DNA from: Lachnospiraceae bacterium
Lineage (GTDB): Bacteria; Bacillota_A; Clostridia; Lachnospirales; Lachnospiraceae
DNA: 53,716 nt
Assembly (NCBI GenBank): GCA_009911175.1
Contig: QXWX01000043.1
Location: 1 to 53,716 of the forward strand
Direction: 5' to 3'
Shown here: piece by piece, positions 1-9,900 of the stretch
Numbering within the stretch: position 1 is the first letter of the stretch
How the letters are laid out: every line of letters begins with the position of its first letter
Program-made: the position numbers and the translations under genes
The notes under the pieces: model-generated
Seen by the model: only the letters and a program-made list of their open reading frames with translations
What the model was told of the DNA's origin: nothing
Databases searched by the model: none

Positions 1-245
1 CATCCCCGTAAAAATCCGCGTAACGTAAAACACCATTATAACTGTAAGTCGACCCATTAAAATAACCGCGGAGTGTGCATTGTCAGATAATGTTATGATA
101 TTTCAAAAATAAACAGTTATTTTCAGGATGATAAGCACCAAGGGGAAAGTCTGCGATTTTTTAAGGTTGTATGTTCCAACCACTCATTCTTTCACACGTT
201 TCGATGGCATTTATTCCAAGCACATACTAAGTTGTTAACATTGAT
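1..245. other. Left edge, no supportable gene
   Basis: No reading frame with a ribosome binding site could be supported here. On the minus strand a frame from about position 84 to the window edge encodes a short aromatic-rich stretch and might be part of a gene that continues outside the window, but it is too short to call. The region also does not supply the missing N-terminus of the permease that starts at 246. Confidence 0.4.
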
Positions 246-2672
246 ATGAAAAGTGTAGATAAACAGGCAGTATTGCATCGGGGAACGAAGGCGCAGATTT
301 TACTTGTGAATCCGACGGAACATAATTTATTGTGGCTTAACCGGAATCCGAATGTAGAGAAAATCGGGCTGGAACGTCAGATTGCTACAGCGAAAAATGA
401 TCAGGCCCATAAGGCAAATGGGATTTTTCTCAGATGGGCAGATAATGACCAGTGGAAAGAGATGACTATGCCCGCAATGGGTGATGCGCATGGAGAATAT
501 CCACAGGAAAAAGACGAGATATTTATGCCCGGATGGCTGTTAGCTGACATGGGAATCGAACATCCGGAAATAGGGATGGAGATTCGGATGACCTGCCGTT
601 ATGGGGGTACAACCATTGATCATCCGGCGTTGTCAGATTTTCAGGAGCAGACCTTCAGGCTCTCCGGCTGGTATCAGGATTACAGCGGCAACTATCAGAT
701 GGGTAATGCAATCTGTTATATTTCGGAAGAGTACTGGAAAGGGTCGGCTGCCACAGAGGATAACACCCGCTGTGCGGCATCGCTGCTATTTTCTGATGAC
801 GAGACTGCTGCGGCAGAATATCAGGAAATTCTGCGCGGTATGGAGATGGCTGATAACTCGGAACTGAATCTGCTGATCTATTTCGGTTCTAAAGGTAATG
901 TATGGGGACTGATGGCCGTAATATTATTGATTATGCTTTGCGGATATCTTCTTATCTATAATATTTTGTTTATATCGGTGAACAATGATATTCGGTTTTT
1001 TGGACAGCTAAAAACGATTGGGACAACAAAGAGGCAGATTAAGAGCATTATATTCCGGCAGATGGGGAAATTATGTATGATCGGTGTCCCTGTCGGTCTG
1101 GGAATCGGAGCGGTTATCTCATTCGTGGTTGTTCCGCTGGGAGTTATGGGAATGAGCGGCGGGTATATGATTAAAGACAGTAATGCTGTGTCAGTCTCAT
1201 TTTCACCGGTTATCTATATTGGAGCAGCAGCACTTTCGATTTTAACAACTCTTGTCGGCAGTCTGAAGCCGGCAGGCATTGCCGGAAGCATTTCTCCGAT
1301 TGAGGCACTGCATTATCAGGGAATGGCATTGAAAAATAAGAAAGTAAATAAAAGAAAGAATGATACGGAAAAAGGCAGAGTGCCTCATAAAAATAAGCTT
1401 TACCGCATGGCATGGAGAAATGTGTTCCGCGGGAAGAAGAGCGCAGTCCTTACTTTCCTCTCATTATTTTTGGGATTAAGCATTTTTCTTGTGACAACGG
1501 GAATCCTGTCAAGTATTGATGTCTCGGTAATCGCCGAGCAGTATTTTGCTGAAAACGAGGACATTTCTGTAACATTGTATGATAATTCAAAACCGATGAT
1601 TACGGAAGAAATGATGTCGGATATTCAGAATATGGATGGGGTTTTGGATGTGACGGCATATCGCAAATGTGCGGATATGGGTTATGAGGATGGATTTGAT
1701 AGTACAAAGGGGCCATTTAGCGGATTCATGGAGATGCTTTATGAAGTGGAACCTGGGCTTGCACAGTATGAGGATGCATACCATACAGGTGATTTGTGGA
1801 AATCGAATATTGTAGGGATTAACGAAAGAGAGTTTGGAATTATAAAGGAACATTTAGGTTTGGAGTCCAGCTACGAGGAATTTCAAGAAGGCAGGGTTTC
1901 CTTTTATCTCTGTTCTTCGGATATGGTCAAGGCATTTAAGACAGCGCCGCTGCCGCGGTCTTTGGATGTGGTAATCGGAGGAAAGCCGTATGCCTTTGAA
2001 ATGTCGGCAGTTCCCGTAGACGGGCAGGCGGAATATTTGAATTTGGGTACAGGTCTTATGCCGGAATATGTGATGCCGTATCTGCTGGTAAGTCAGGACT
2101 ATATGGATGGTCTTGGGCTTAACAATACCATTCAGAAGCTGAAGATTACTGTAATGGAGGGAATGGAACGGGCAGTAACAGAACAGATTGTCACGAAGTT
2201 TGATAATGGAAATGTAGTGATCAATTCTAAGTATGACAAAGAACAGGAATTAAATAAATCATTCAGTATGATTTATATGCTTGGCAATAGCTTGTCTGCT
2301 ATTTTACTTTTTATCGGCATTATGAATTTTATAAATACAATGTCGGTGAATGTGACCGTTCGCAGGCATGAGCTGGCAGTGTTGGAGAGCATAGGAATGA
2401 CAAAACAGCAGATCCGTAAGATGCTGGCTTATGAAGGAGTTTGGTATTGGACGATTCCCTATATACTTATTCTTAGTTTGGGAACCGCAATTTTTACCGG
2501 TACATTTTTCTTTGTGAAGAGCAGCTTGCTCCCGTATATTACCTATACCTATCCTGCAGTTCCGTTGACAGTATCGGCAGTGATCGTATTTGCCATCTGT
2601 ATCCTGACGCCGCTTGTGGCTTATTGGTCGTTTAGCGGAGACAGCGTTGTTGACAGGCTGCGGAAGGTGTAA
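246..2672 (+). pseudogene. FtsX-family ABC transporter permease, N-terminally truncated
   Basis: An 808-residue permease of the FtsX/MacB type, the membrane half of an ABC exporter (often antimicrobial-peptide efflux or sensing). Predicted membrane segments lie near residues 219-244, 278-302, 324-342, 399-420, 680-700, 738-758 and 776-795, with two FtsX-like blocks and an extracellular domain between. Full-length members begin with a short cytoplasmic tail and a membrane helix before the first extracellular domain. Here the frame starts directly inside that first extracellular domain, an in-frame stop sits at 228-230, and no Shine-Dalgarno sequence precedes the ATG. The 5' end therefore looks lost, and no ATP-binding partner is in the window. 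The rest of the frame is intact. Family assignment is fairly sure; whether it is still expressed is not. Confidence 0.75.
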
Positions 2673-2811
2673 TATATTAAGATAAATAGCAGACAGTCAT
2701 TTGGAAATCCACGATTCAGTAATTCCAATGAGGTCCAGAGGGCGGGCAGGTATCCCCAGCGTTTTGACAAATCGGGGAGCAGGGGTTCGTTTGAAGATGG
2801 GAGATGCAGAT

Positions 2812-3462
2812 ATGGGAAAGGGCGCAGGCAGCGTATCTATTATAGGCGGGGCAGACGGGCCTACAAGTTTTTTTATTGCTGGAAAAGGCGGTAAGATGAA
2901 ATTTACAATTCGCATACAGAATTATTTCCGCAAATTGAAGAGAAACAGGATAAAAAGGCGAATTACCGCCAATCCCCATACGATAGAGGAAGTCGTGGAA
3001 TTGTTGAAACGGGAATATGGTGCGGTGGAGGTTTCGCAGCAATCCCATAATTACCTGGAACAGAAGAAGTCTCTAAAAACATCCCTTGTAATGTGCCATC
3101 GCCCGGATTTGCTTGGGGAGTTGATGGATTTGAAGCCACCCAAAGGGGAGGATGTGGAAGCTTTAAAAGCCTTTTGGGAACAGATTCAGGAACGGGAGAA
3201 GGTGGCGGCAGAAATTGCAGATGATATTTTCCCTTTAGATTTCCACATATATGAGATTAAGTATCCGGGGAACTACATGATGCAGATAGGGGTGGAAACT
3301 GTCTGGCAGGTGCTTGACGAATCATTCAGCGGGGATAAGAAAACCATGAAGGAATTGAGGAAGCTGTTTAAAAAAATATATCTATATTATGGTGTCACCG
3401 CCGAAGATATTAAAAATGAGACGTCGAGGTATCAGTCACTTTTAGGGGTGTTGTGTGCATAA
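2812..3462 (+). CDS. Hypothetical protein with OadB-like SIIGGADGPT peptide
   Basis: A 216-residue protein. ATG 2812 is preferred over upstream starts because GGGAGA lies about 8 nt before it and because the conserved peptide starts right after it. Residues 5-20 carry SIIGGADGPTS followed by FIAGK, the signature of the sodium-translocating decarboxylase beta subunit (OadB/GcdB). The remainder is soluble, charged and helical, and has nothing of that polytopic membrane protein. Automatic annotation often calls such proteins decarboxylase beta subunit, which the sequence does not support. The C-terminal part (TIEEVVELLKREYG onward) resembles a small clostridial family of unknown role. It lies alone, ends before a terminator at 3532, and has no decarboxylase partners nearby. 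Confidence 0.7.
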   Translation: MGKGAGSVSIIGGADGPTSFFIAGKGGKMKFTIRIQNYFRKLKRNRIKRRITANPHTIEEVVELLKREYGAVEVSQQSHNYLEQKKSLKTSLVMCHRPDLLGELMDLKPPKGEDVEALKAFWEQIQEREKVAAEIADDIFPLDFHIYEIKYPGNYMMQIGVETVWQVLDESFSGDKKTMKELRKLFKKIYLYYGVTAEDIKNETSRYQSLLGVLCA

Positions 3463-3475
3463 ATGCTCAGTTTTT

Positions 3476-3498
3476 AACCGGAATGCAGCATTCTGGTT
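3476..3498 (+). repeat. Hairpin after OadB-motif gene
   Basis: AACCGGAATG and CATTCTGGTT form a 10-bp stem (one G-U pair) with a 3-nt loop, 14 nt past the stop codon. No U-tract follows, so it is more likely a 3'-end stabilising hairpin than a terminator. Confidence 0.45.
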
Positions 3499-3531
3499 AT
3501 AGATAAAATCAACTTGAAAAGTCTGTTAAGG

Positions 3532-3560
3532 AAGGGCGGTCAGAGATGGCTGCCTTTTTA
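3532..3560 (+). terminator. Intrinsic terminator
   Basis: AAGGGCGGTC pairs with GGCTGCCTTT (three G-U pairs) around the loop AGAGAT and runs into TTTTTATT. It lies about 70 nt after the stop of the gene at 2812-3462. Confidence 0.7.
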
Positions 3561-3774
3561 TTATAAGAGGAAATAGTCAATACACTAATTCAATTCTTTA
3601 TCCGTATATGCACCAGCACAGGGAAAAGTACCATTAAAAAAGTGTAAAGGCATATGCTCGATATTTACTTTTAAATATTCTTATACTATACTAAGTACAT
3701 AATCATTATTATATATTAGCTATAGCATAGTTATAGCCATTATTATAATTCCTGGCAACAGGTCTACGGCTTTT

Positions 3775-3800
3775 CCTGCATAATTTATGCAGGTTTTTTT
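3775..3800 (+). terminator. Intrinsic terminator
   Basis: CCTGCATAA and TTATGCAGG form a stem followed by seven T residues. The AT-rich stretch 3561-3774 before it holds no gene that could be supported, so this probably ends a transcript of a lost or very short gene, or shields the downstream operon. Confidence 0.7.
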
Positions 3801-3863
3801 ATGCAAAATTATAAAAGGAGGATGAAACAAAATATATAATAATGGACACTTACTGGATTACTA

Positions 3864-4037
3864 ATGTCCAATAAGGTATGGTATTACAAATTTGTTGACA
3901 AAGCAGATATATTTTTACAGAAGGGAGAATGCTATGCAAAAGGACATAAAACACGTAACAAAAGGTTATTGTTGGAAATCACTGAGGAATCCGCTATAAT
4001 TCATTTAGACAGAATGATTGAATCGCAAGGAGTGTGA
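3864..4037 (+). CDS. Small hypothetical ORF overlapping the ATPase start
   Basis: A 57-residue ORF (begins MSNKVWYYKF, ends RMIESQGV) with basic and acidic residues spread along its length and no membrane segment. Its last codons contain the AAGGAG that serves as ribosome binding site for the ATPase at 4040, and its stop TGA at 4035-4037 lies just before that ATG, an arrangement typical of translational coupling. Only a weak binding site precedes its own ATG; AGGAGG at 3816 is about 40 nt upstream. It could be a real small partner of the ATPase or the tail of a longer degraded gene. No family was recognised. Confidence 0.4.
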   Translation: MSNKVWYYKFVDKADIFLQKGECYAKGHKTRNKRLLLEITEESAIIHLDRMIESQGV

Positions 4038-4039
4038 TT

Positions 4040-5398
4040 ATGGACAATTATTTGAAACGGCAGGTATACGACTGCCTTCTCACATGGAAAAACCATTCGG
4101 AACATTCCACACTGGAGGTATCGGGCGCCCGTCAGGTAGGAAAGACATATATTGTAAATAAATTCGCCGACGAGCAGTACAGGCAGAAAATATATGTCAA
4201 TCTTCTTGAATTTTCAGGAGAAATTTTTATTGAGCATTACAATGATCTGCGGAGAGAGATTAAGGACGGATTGTCGTGTGAAAACCCTGTCTATGAGCTT
4301 ATCAAGAGATACCGGCCTGATTTTGTGGATTCTGATGATACAGTTATCATTATTGATGAAATTCAGGAATCAGCGGCTATTTATAACCGGATTCGCGAAT
4401 TTACCCGTCTGCTGAAGAGTGATTTTATCATCATTGGAAGTTATCTTGGAAGAATCCTGAATAAAGAATTCAAATATTCTGCCGGCGATCTGGACTCCAT
4501 TGAAATCCAGACACTGAATTTTGAAGAGTTCCTTATAGCGATGGGGAAGCACTCTCTCTATGAAGGCATTGATCTTTATGGAAACAGTGAAGAGGCAGTA
4601 TATGAAGAACTAAGCGATCTGTATAAGATATACACGTCCATCGGCGGATATCCGGCAGTAGTATTGCAATATTTAAAGAACAACTCTATAGATGACTGCC
4701 AAGAAGTATTACTGAGAATCATTAAACTTTTCATCAATGAAAGCAAGCGATACTTTCAGGATATTCTTGATGAAAAAGTGTATGACAATATATTTTCCTG
4801 TATCGCCCGGATTCTTGTAAAAGAGAAAAAGGAATTTGAAAAGGATAGCTTCAGTGAAAAACTTCAAAATATTGTCGTAAAAGATTATTCCAGCAATGTT
4901 TCAAAAATGTCTGTTAACCGTGCAGTAGACTGGTTAAGCAGTTCCGGGATCATTGGTTTTGCGGGAAAACTTCCGGAATGTAATATTTTGGATTTTAAGG
5001 CAAAATCCCGTTGTTACTTTATGGATGTCGGACTTACATCCTATTTTCTGATGCATATTGGCTGCTCCGAAGCTGATATAGCGGGAATCGTAAATGAGAA
5101 TTTTGTATATCTGGATTTGAGACGCAGGATCGGCCATCCAAGTGAGATTGCATTGGAAATACCTGCATTTGCAACACTGGGCAATGGTGAGATAGATTTT
5201 TACGTCAAAACCATTAAGGGTCATAAGAGTTATGCTGTTGAAGTTAAGGCCGGAAAAAAGAACAGCAAAACGATACAGACTGTATTAGAACGCAACAAGG
5301 CTGATTTCATTCTATTTGCCAAAGGCAATACTCACGGGGGAATTGCAGATAATGTATATACCATCCCAATTTATGGAATCGGAAAATTCTTATTTTAA
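4040..5398 (+). CDS. AAA ATPase with DUF4143 domain
   Basis: A 452-residue P-loop ATPase of the AAA_14/DUF4143 group. Walker A is GARQVGKT at 29-36 and Walker B is VIIIDEIQE at about 102-110. The C-terminal DUF4143 part ends in a PD-(D/E)XK-like pattern: GEIDFYV, then VEVKAGKK near residue 410. ATG 4040 is chosen because AAGGAG lies 7 nt upstream; a GTG two codons earlier is less well placed. Members are common and scattered in Bacteroidota and Clostridia, often next to mobile DNA, and their role is unknown; a nuclease- or DNA-linked role is inferred only from the C-terminal motif. A terminator follows at 5417. The family call is firm. Confidence 0.9.
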   Translation: MDNYLKRQVYDCLLTWKNHSEHSTLEVSGARQVGKTYIVNKFADEQYRQKIYVNLLEFSGEIFIEHYNDLRREIKDGLSCENPVYELIKRYRPDFVDSDDTVIIIDEIQESAAIYNRIREFTRLLKSDFIIIGSYLGRILNKEFKYSAGDLDSIEIQTLNFEEFLIAMGKHSLYEGIDLYGNSEEAVYEELSDLYKIYTSIGGYPAVVLQYLKNNSIDDCQEVLLRIIKLFINESKRYFQDILDEKVYDNIFSCIARILVKEKKEFEKDSFSEKLQNIVVKDYSSNVSKMSVNRAVDWLSSSGIIGFAGKLPECNILDFKAKSRCYFMDVGLTSYFLMHIGCSEADIAGIVNENFVYLDLRRRIGHPSEIALEIPAFATLGNGEIDFYVKTIKGHKSYAVEVKAGKKNSKTIQTVLERNKADFILFAKGNTHGGIADNVYTIPIYGIGKFLF

Positions 5399-5416
5399 TT
5401 TAATATGGCAATTAAC

Positions 5417-5450
5417 AGAGAATCTCAAAAAAGGGGTTCTCTATTTTATT
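5417..5450 (+). terminator. Intrinsic terminator after ATPase
   Basis: AGAGAATC and GGTTCTCT pair over 8 bp around an A-rich loop and run into ATTTTATT, 18 nt after the ATPase stop codon. Confidence 0.75.
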
Positions 5451-5618
5451 GCTATGAATAATATTTGCCAATGCAATAATGAAGAGGTTGCCCCATGAAT
5501 TTCGGATATGAGAAATCCGGCGTCTGCGCAATGTTTGCCGGGAATATGAGGAACAGATTTGTCAAAGCAATTAAAATTTCAAGGAAAAATATAAGTATTT
5601 TATAGGAGGAGATATTTT

Positions 5619-6332
5619 ATGAGAGTGAAAACAGAAACTATGGTTCAAAAAGAAGATGGAACCAGGATTTACAAACCGCGGACGATTCAGGAAGTGTTCA
5701 ATGACATCAAAAAAATATTGACAGAGGAAGGGCTGTGTCCAGAGGAGTATTTTACCCTTAGTTATCCAACGGGCTGTCATGCCGATGAACCGTTTCCTGA
5801 GATTTCCGGTTTGTTCTGTAATGCACAGTGGGGTGGAAGTGAAGGAATTTATTTGGATATTGCTATAAACGTCTTTGATTCAGAAGAAAAGAATTACAAG
5901 CAAATATCATTTATTACAGGAAAAACTTTATCTGAATCAGGAGATGCTTTTGATCGCATGCAGTATATTGGCGGTTATATCTATCGTCTGCTTATGGGGG
6001 ATGGGAATGTCCATGCAAGATATATTCTTTTGCATAATTCCAGACAAGATAAAGCGGCATTAGATGAAAAGCTCAACCATGAATTTATAAGTCTTATGAA
6101 GAAACATTTATACAGTCAAAAAGAGGATTCTGTAATTGATACTGAGGAACTGGCTCTCAAAGCCATAATCTTAAAAGTGGTTTCAGCCAAGCCATTAGCA
6201 GAAAATAAGCTTAAGCAGTTATTGGAAGCAGATAATGCATTAGATATACTCTATCACTTATGCAAACCTGTTATGCCGGCAACCCTCTACGAGATTGAAG
6301 ACATTATCGCATCTGTTGATACATTTTCATAA
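5619..6332 (+). CDS. Hypothetical protein, first of three small genes
   Basis: A 237-residue soluble protein starting behind the strong site TAGGAGGAG. No family was recognised. The first half mixes strands and helices (it includes an AQWGGSEGIYLDI segment), the middle carries a Tyr-rich GGYIYRLLMGDG stretch, and the last 70 residues look helical. No catalytic motif stands out. The next gene starts within about 25 nt and a third follows closely, so the three form one likely transcript of 1.3 kb ending at the terminator at 6951. The stretch before it (5451-5618) holds no gene that could be supported. Confidence 0.7.
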   Translation: MRVKTETMVQKEDGTRIYKPRTIQEVFNDIKKILTEEGLCPEEYFTLSYPTGCHADEPFPEISGLFCNAQWGGSEGIYLDIAINVFDSEEKNYKQISFITGKTLSESGDAFDRMQYIGGYIYRLLMGDGNVHARYILLHNSRQDKAALDEKLNHEFISLMKKHLYSQKEDSVIDTEELALKAIILKVVSAKPLAENKLKQLLEADNALDILYHLCKPVMPATLYEIEDIIASVDTFS

Positions 6333-6354
6333 AGGCTATGTGATGGTGATAGTA

Positions 6355-6633
6355 ATGAATATGTATAAGTATGTTGAAGTGGTTCATTTTAAAGATTCAG
6401 AGGTCATTGATTATTTTATGGAACTGCAGAAAGAAGATATAGATGCAGCACTTTTATATCTAAGCCAATGGGATTATGGCGAGAATGACACCCAGAAAAT
6501 TCTGATACGCCAAGAAGTATTTGATGGATTATTATATGTTAAGTGCTTAGAAAGTAATAAATATTTAGCGTTATGGCAAATAGGTATAGAGGGCATTACA
6601 TTATATAGGAAAGTAACATGTAAATCTGCATAA
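6355..6633 (+). CDS. Small hypothetical protein, second of three
   Basis: A 92-residue protein, acidic, beginning MNMYKYVEVV. The start is uncertain: ATG 6343, 6355 and 6361 are all in frame and no site is a strong Shine-Dalgarno. The sequence has an alternating strand/helix pattern and looks like a compact single domain with an acidic Trp-containing segment (SQWDYGEND). It starts 22 nt after the stop of the 237-residue gene and is followed after 21 nt by an 89-residue gene. No function can be assigned. Its size and tight spacing suggest it works with its neighbours. Confidence 0.65.
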   Translation: MNMYKYVEVVHFKDSEVIDYFMELQKEDIDAALLYLSQWDYGENDTQKILIRQEVFDGLLYVKCLESNKYLALWQIGIEGITLYRKVTCKSA

Positions 6634-6654
6634 CTGAAAGGAACGGTATTTACC

Positions 6655-6924
6655 ATGACAGATGGGGAAAGACTGGTATATTTAATTCTGGAGAACATTG
6701 GAGACGAAGTTGCATTAAGAAATATTTGCGAAGCTCACATTATAGAAATGGAAGAAATTGATGATCGAGAGAAGGAGTTTCTTATCCATACAAATCAGTT
6801 TTACAGTAATGTTGAAGCATTTATGGATTTACATCTTGAAACAAAAGAGGAATTTGATTATCTTCTGGAAAGCGGGGATATTGTGAAAACTTCGGATGGC
6901 TTTGTTTGGAAAAATGTTGTTTGA
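6655..6924 (+). CDS. Small hypothetical protein, third of three
   Basis: An 89-residue acidic protein with GAAAGGA about 12 nt before its ATG. It reads as a mostly helical domain ending in a short basic tail (GFVWKNVV). No family was recognised. It is the last gene of the three-gene set, and its transcript ends at the hairpin at 6951-6975, which faces the NACHT gene coming from the other strand. Confidence 0.65.
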   Translation: MTDGERLVYLILENIGDEVALRNICEAHIIEMEEIDDREKEFLIHTNQFYSNVEAFMDLHLETKEEFDYLLESGDIVKTSDGFVWKNVV

Positions 6925-6950
6925 TTAGTAATTATTATAGTAAATGGCAA

Positions 6951-6980
6951 GGGGCTGTCGGTTATAGATAGCCCCATATT
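6951..6980. terminator. Bidirectional terminator between convergent genes
   Basis: GGGGCTGTC and GATAGCCCC form a 9-bp stem around a 7-nt loop, between the plus-strand 89-residue gene and the minus-strand NACHT gene. It is followed by ATATTGTATTTTT on the plus strand. The A/T content on both sides suits termination in both directions. Confidence 0.65.
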
Positions 6981-6986
6981 GTATTT

Positions 6987-9900
6987 TTATATTACTAACC
7001 CACCATTGTCTCGAATCAGAGCCTTGGTGTCTTCATCCGCTATAATATTTTTGAATTTACATCCGCAGATTGCAATTCCCGGTGTGTAAGGAATTTCATC
7101 ATACATTCTGCCATTCCTCGCGTTTACCTGAATCAGACGGTAATTTTCATAGCAGCATAAAAGCCGGCCATCTCCTGATGGAATCGCATAATCCCAGTAT
7201 GCATGAGTATATTCATCCGCCTCACCTTTATAATCAAAGAAAAGCGGATGTTCTGATTCGTTTTTCATATCCTCCCAAAGATATAATTCTTCATAGTCAC
7301 GGATACATACTGCTTGTGAGAAATCATCGCTGAGATAACTATAGCAGTAATTGGTTCCGCCAACCCGTTGTGGGTTATCAATCGAAAAATCATGCCTGAC
7401 ATAAAGGATCTGGAAAAGGCCAAGCTTCTTTGCAGGTATTTTCTTTCGTATTTCTTTTTTATATTCGAAGCATTCCACTGTCAAAAATCGGTCAATAGTA
7501 ACATCTTCTGTCATAAAAAAGCCTCGCGTCAACCAATAAGATTGTATGCCGTCTTCACCATATCCTCCGCCAACTCCCATATCATGATTTTGATGTACAA
7601 ATGCTTCCGCCAATTCCGGTGGCAATGTCGGGATATAATATCCCCATTTTCGCTGATACGAACAGGAATCTTTTTTCCTGATACGTCTGTAATAATCACA
7701 GCGGGGACGTACTGATTTTTCATAGCCAGATTTTCTGGCTACGATTGCGATCTGTATCTCATTCCCCATATAGTCAGCACCGACAAAAGATTCATTGGAT
7801 CCAGCTTGATGCTCTGCCAATATATAAGAGAGATTTGTCTGGAATTCATATTCTATGCAGGAATCTAACGTACAAATCAAAAGACAAGAACCATCGGGAC
7901 TGAAATTCATACTCTCCGTAAAATCATTTTTCATAGCAGAGAAAATAATATGACTGGAACTATCACTCAGATCCAACACCTTTATAAATTCATGGCCCGG
8001 ACGGCAAAAGCGAAGAGCAAGGCGCTGCGTCTCCTCATGATATGCACAGTCCTCTATATAATAGTCCGTATAAGGGAAACAATACGCTGCAGACAGCTTC
8101 TTATCATAATTTTCAAAAATAGAAACGCCATTATACTGATGGACCAATATACTACGGTTATGTGAAGGATCTGCAATAAGCCCCGTACAGCCATAATACA
8201 CGGAATTATACCATGGCGTCAGGGAATCCGTATCAGTGTTCCATTCATATACAGTCCGGTCGCTTCTTACCAAAATGCGGTTGCCAGAAGGGGCAGTTGT
8301 CGTCTGTATGCGCAGGCCGTCTTCAATTTCTAATTCATATTCTGTCAGGAGTTTGTTCATAGGTCCCACAGAATATGCCATGATAATACCATCCCCCTGC
8401 TCGGAAGAAAGATCCATCTCATAGCAAATATCCGGATACATGAGGTAACATTCATTCGGACTGTCTGCAGAAGGAAGAATAAAAACCGGACTCCCATTTC
8501 CCAAGGTGATATTTTCCCAGACCGGTTCTGCCAGCAGAAAGTCACAGTCAAATTTCTCCAAACGTTTATTTGTATAATTGTATAACAGAAAACAATTTGT
8601 GCTATAAAAATAACTGGCAGCAGGAAGCGTCCCTGAAGTAGAAACAAAGGAGTAAAGTTCCTCCATCTTTTTTGAAGTGGGATACCATTTATATAAAATA
8701 CAAGGAATTTCCTGTTTGCTTCCGGATTCTTCCCATTCATCATCCATATCAAACCAATCATCTTCCCCTTCGGTTTCATCAGAAAGGTAAGACGCATCCT
8801 CACCAAGTTCAAATTCATTATATTCACTGGTAAAAGCATATACCGGAGATTCTGCATCCTTTGTATAAAGATCCGTATGCTTCATAAAATCAGCAATCAT
8901 TTCTGCATATTTTAGGGAACCGTCCGGAATATGGAAACAACATAAGTAATGGCGGTCAATAAGGAGCAGAAGATGATGCATGTCTTCAGTAAAGGAAAGC
9001 GAGGTAAGAACCTGGCCTTTTTGCGGCGGAATCAGGAGTATTGGCTTGTCTTTTATGTCGGTCAGGTCAAACAATACGGCATGTGCGCCTTCTTCTGTCG
9101 GAATTTCAGGCTGAACTTTCACCGCTAACCAATGACCATCATGGGAAATCTGCATAAAGCCCCGCGAAGAAAAATCACGGAGCCCTTCTGGGGACTCTGA
9201 ATGAAGGGCATATTCCAGTTTGCCAGAGCGTACATCCCAGCACTTAATCGTTCCGGCCTGATCCAGAGAATAACAGTTGTTCTTATAATAAACATATTCT
9301 ATCACATCATCCAGATGTTCAGCTGTCTCAAAGCAATCAGCATAGAGGGAAGAACAATTGAAATTCGCTGTCAGATTCTTTGTTGCCCCTTTTTTGCTGC
9401 AAGGGATATTGAATAGATTACAGTGCCGAAAATCCAGACAAGAAAGATTCATGCCAGAAAGCTCTTTTCTTCCACAGACAATAGCAGAAAGGATATTCTG
9501 TAGCAGATAGTGAATATCTTCCTGATCAGCGGTCAATACACGGCAAAAATCTAATGCTTTTGTCAGAATACACTGTTCTGCAAAATCTGGCGCCGGTAAT
9601 GTCCAGTTCCGGGAGTTTTCATTGATTACGGGCTGATTACGGTGTTCCATCAGAATCTGGCTGATAAAACTGACCTTATGGCTCTGCCAGTAATTCTGAT
9701 TCAGATAGTATTCATAAGAGCCGGCCGGAAATATACTGTCTTTTCCCAAAAACACTGACGGCGTAATATAGGGAAACATACGTAGCAGCTGTATATCAAA
9801 AATAGCAGAGAAATAGTCTCTAAAATGATGGTGTATAAAAGCATAGCGGGATTGCCCGCCTGTACCTGCAAAAGTATCCGAATAATGATATAGGATTCCG

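Noticed and set aside
5451..5618. Short coding-like stretch before the 237-residue gene
   Set aside because: Different frames give fragments with no start, ribosome site or known family; not reported as a gene.
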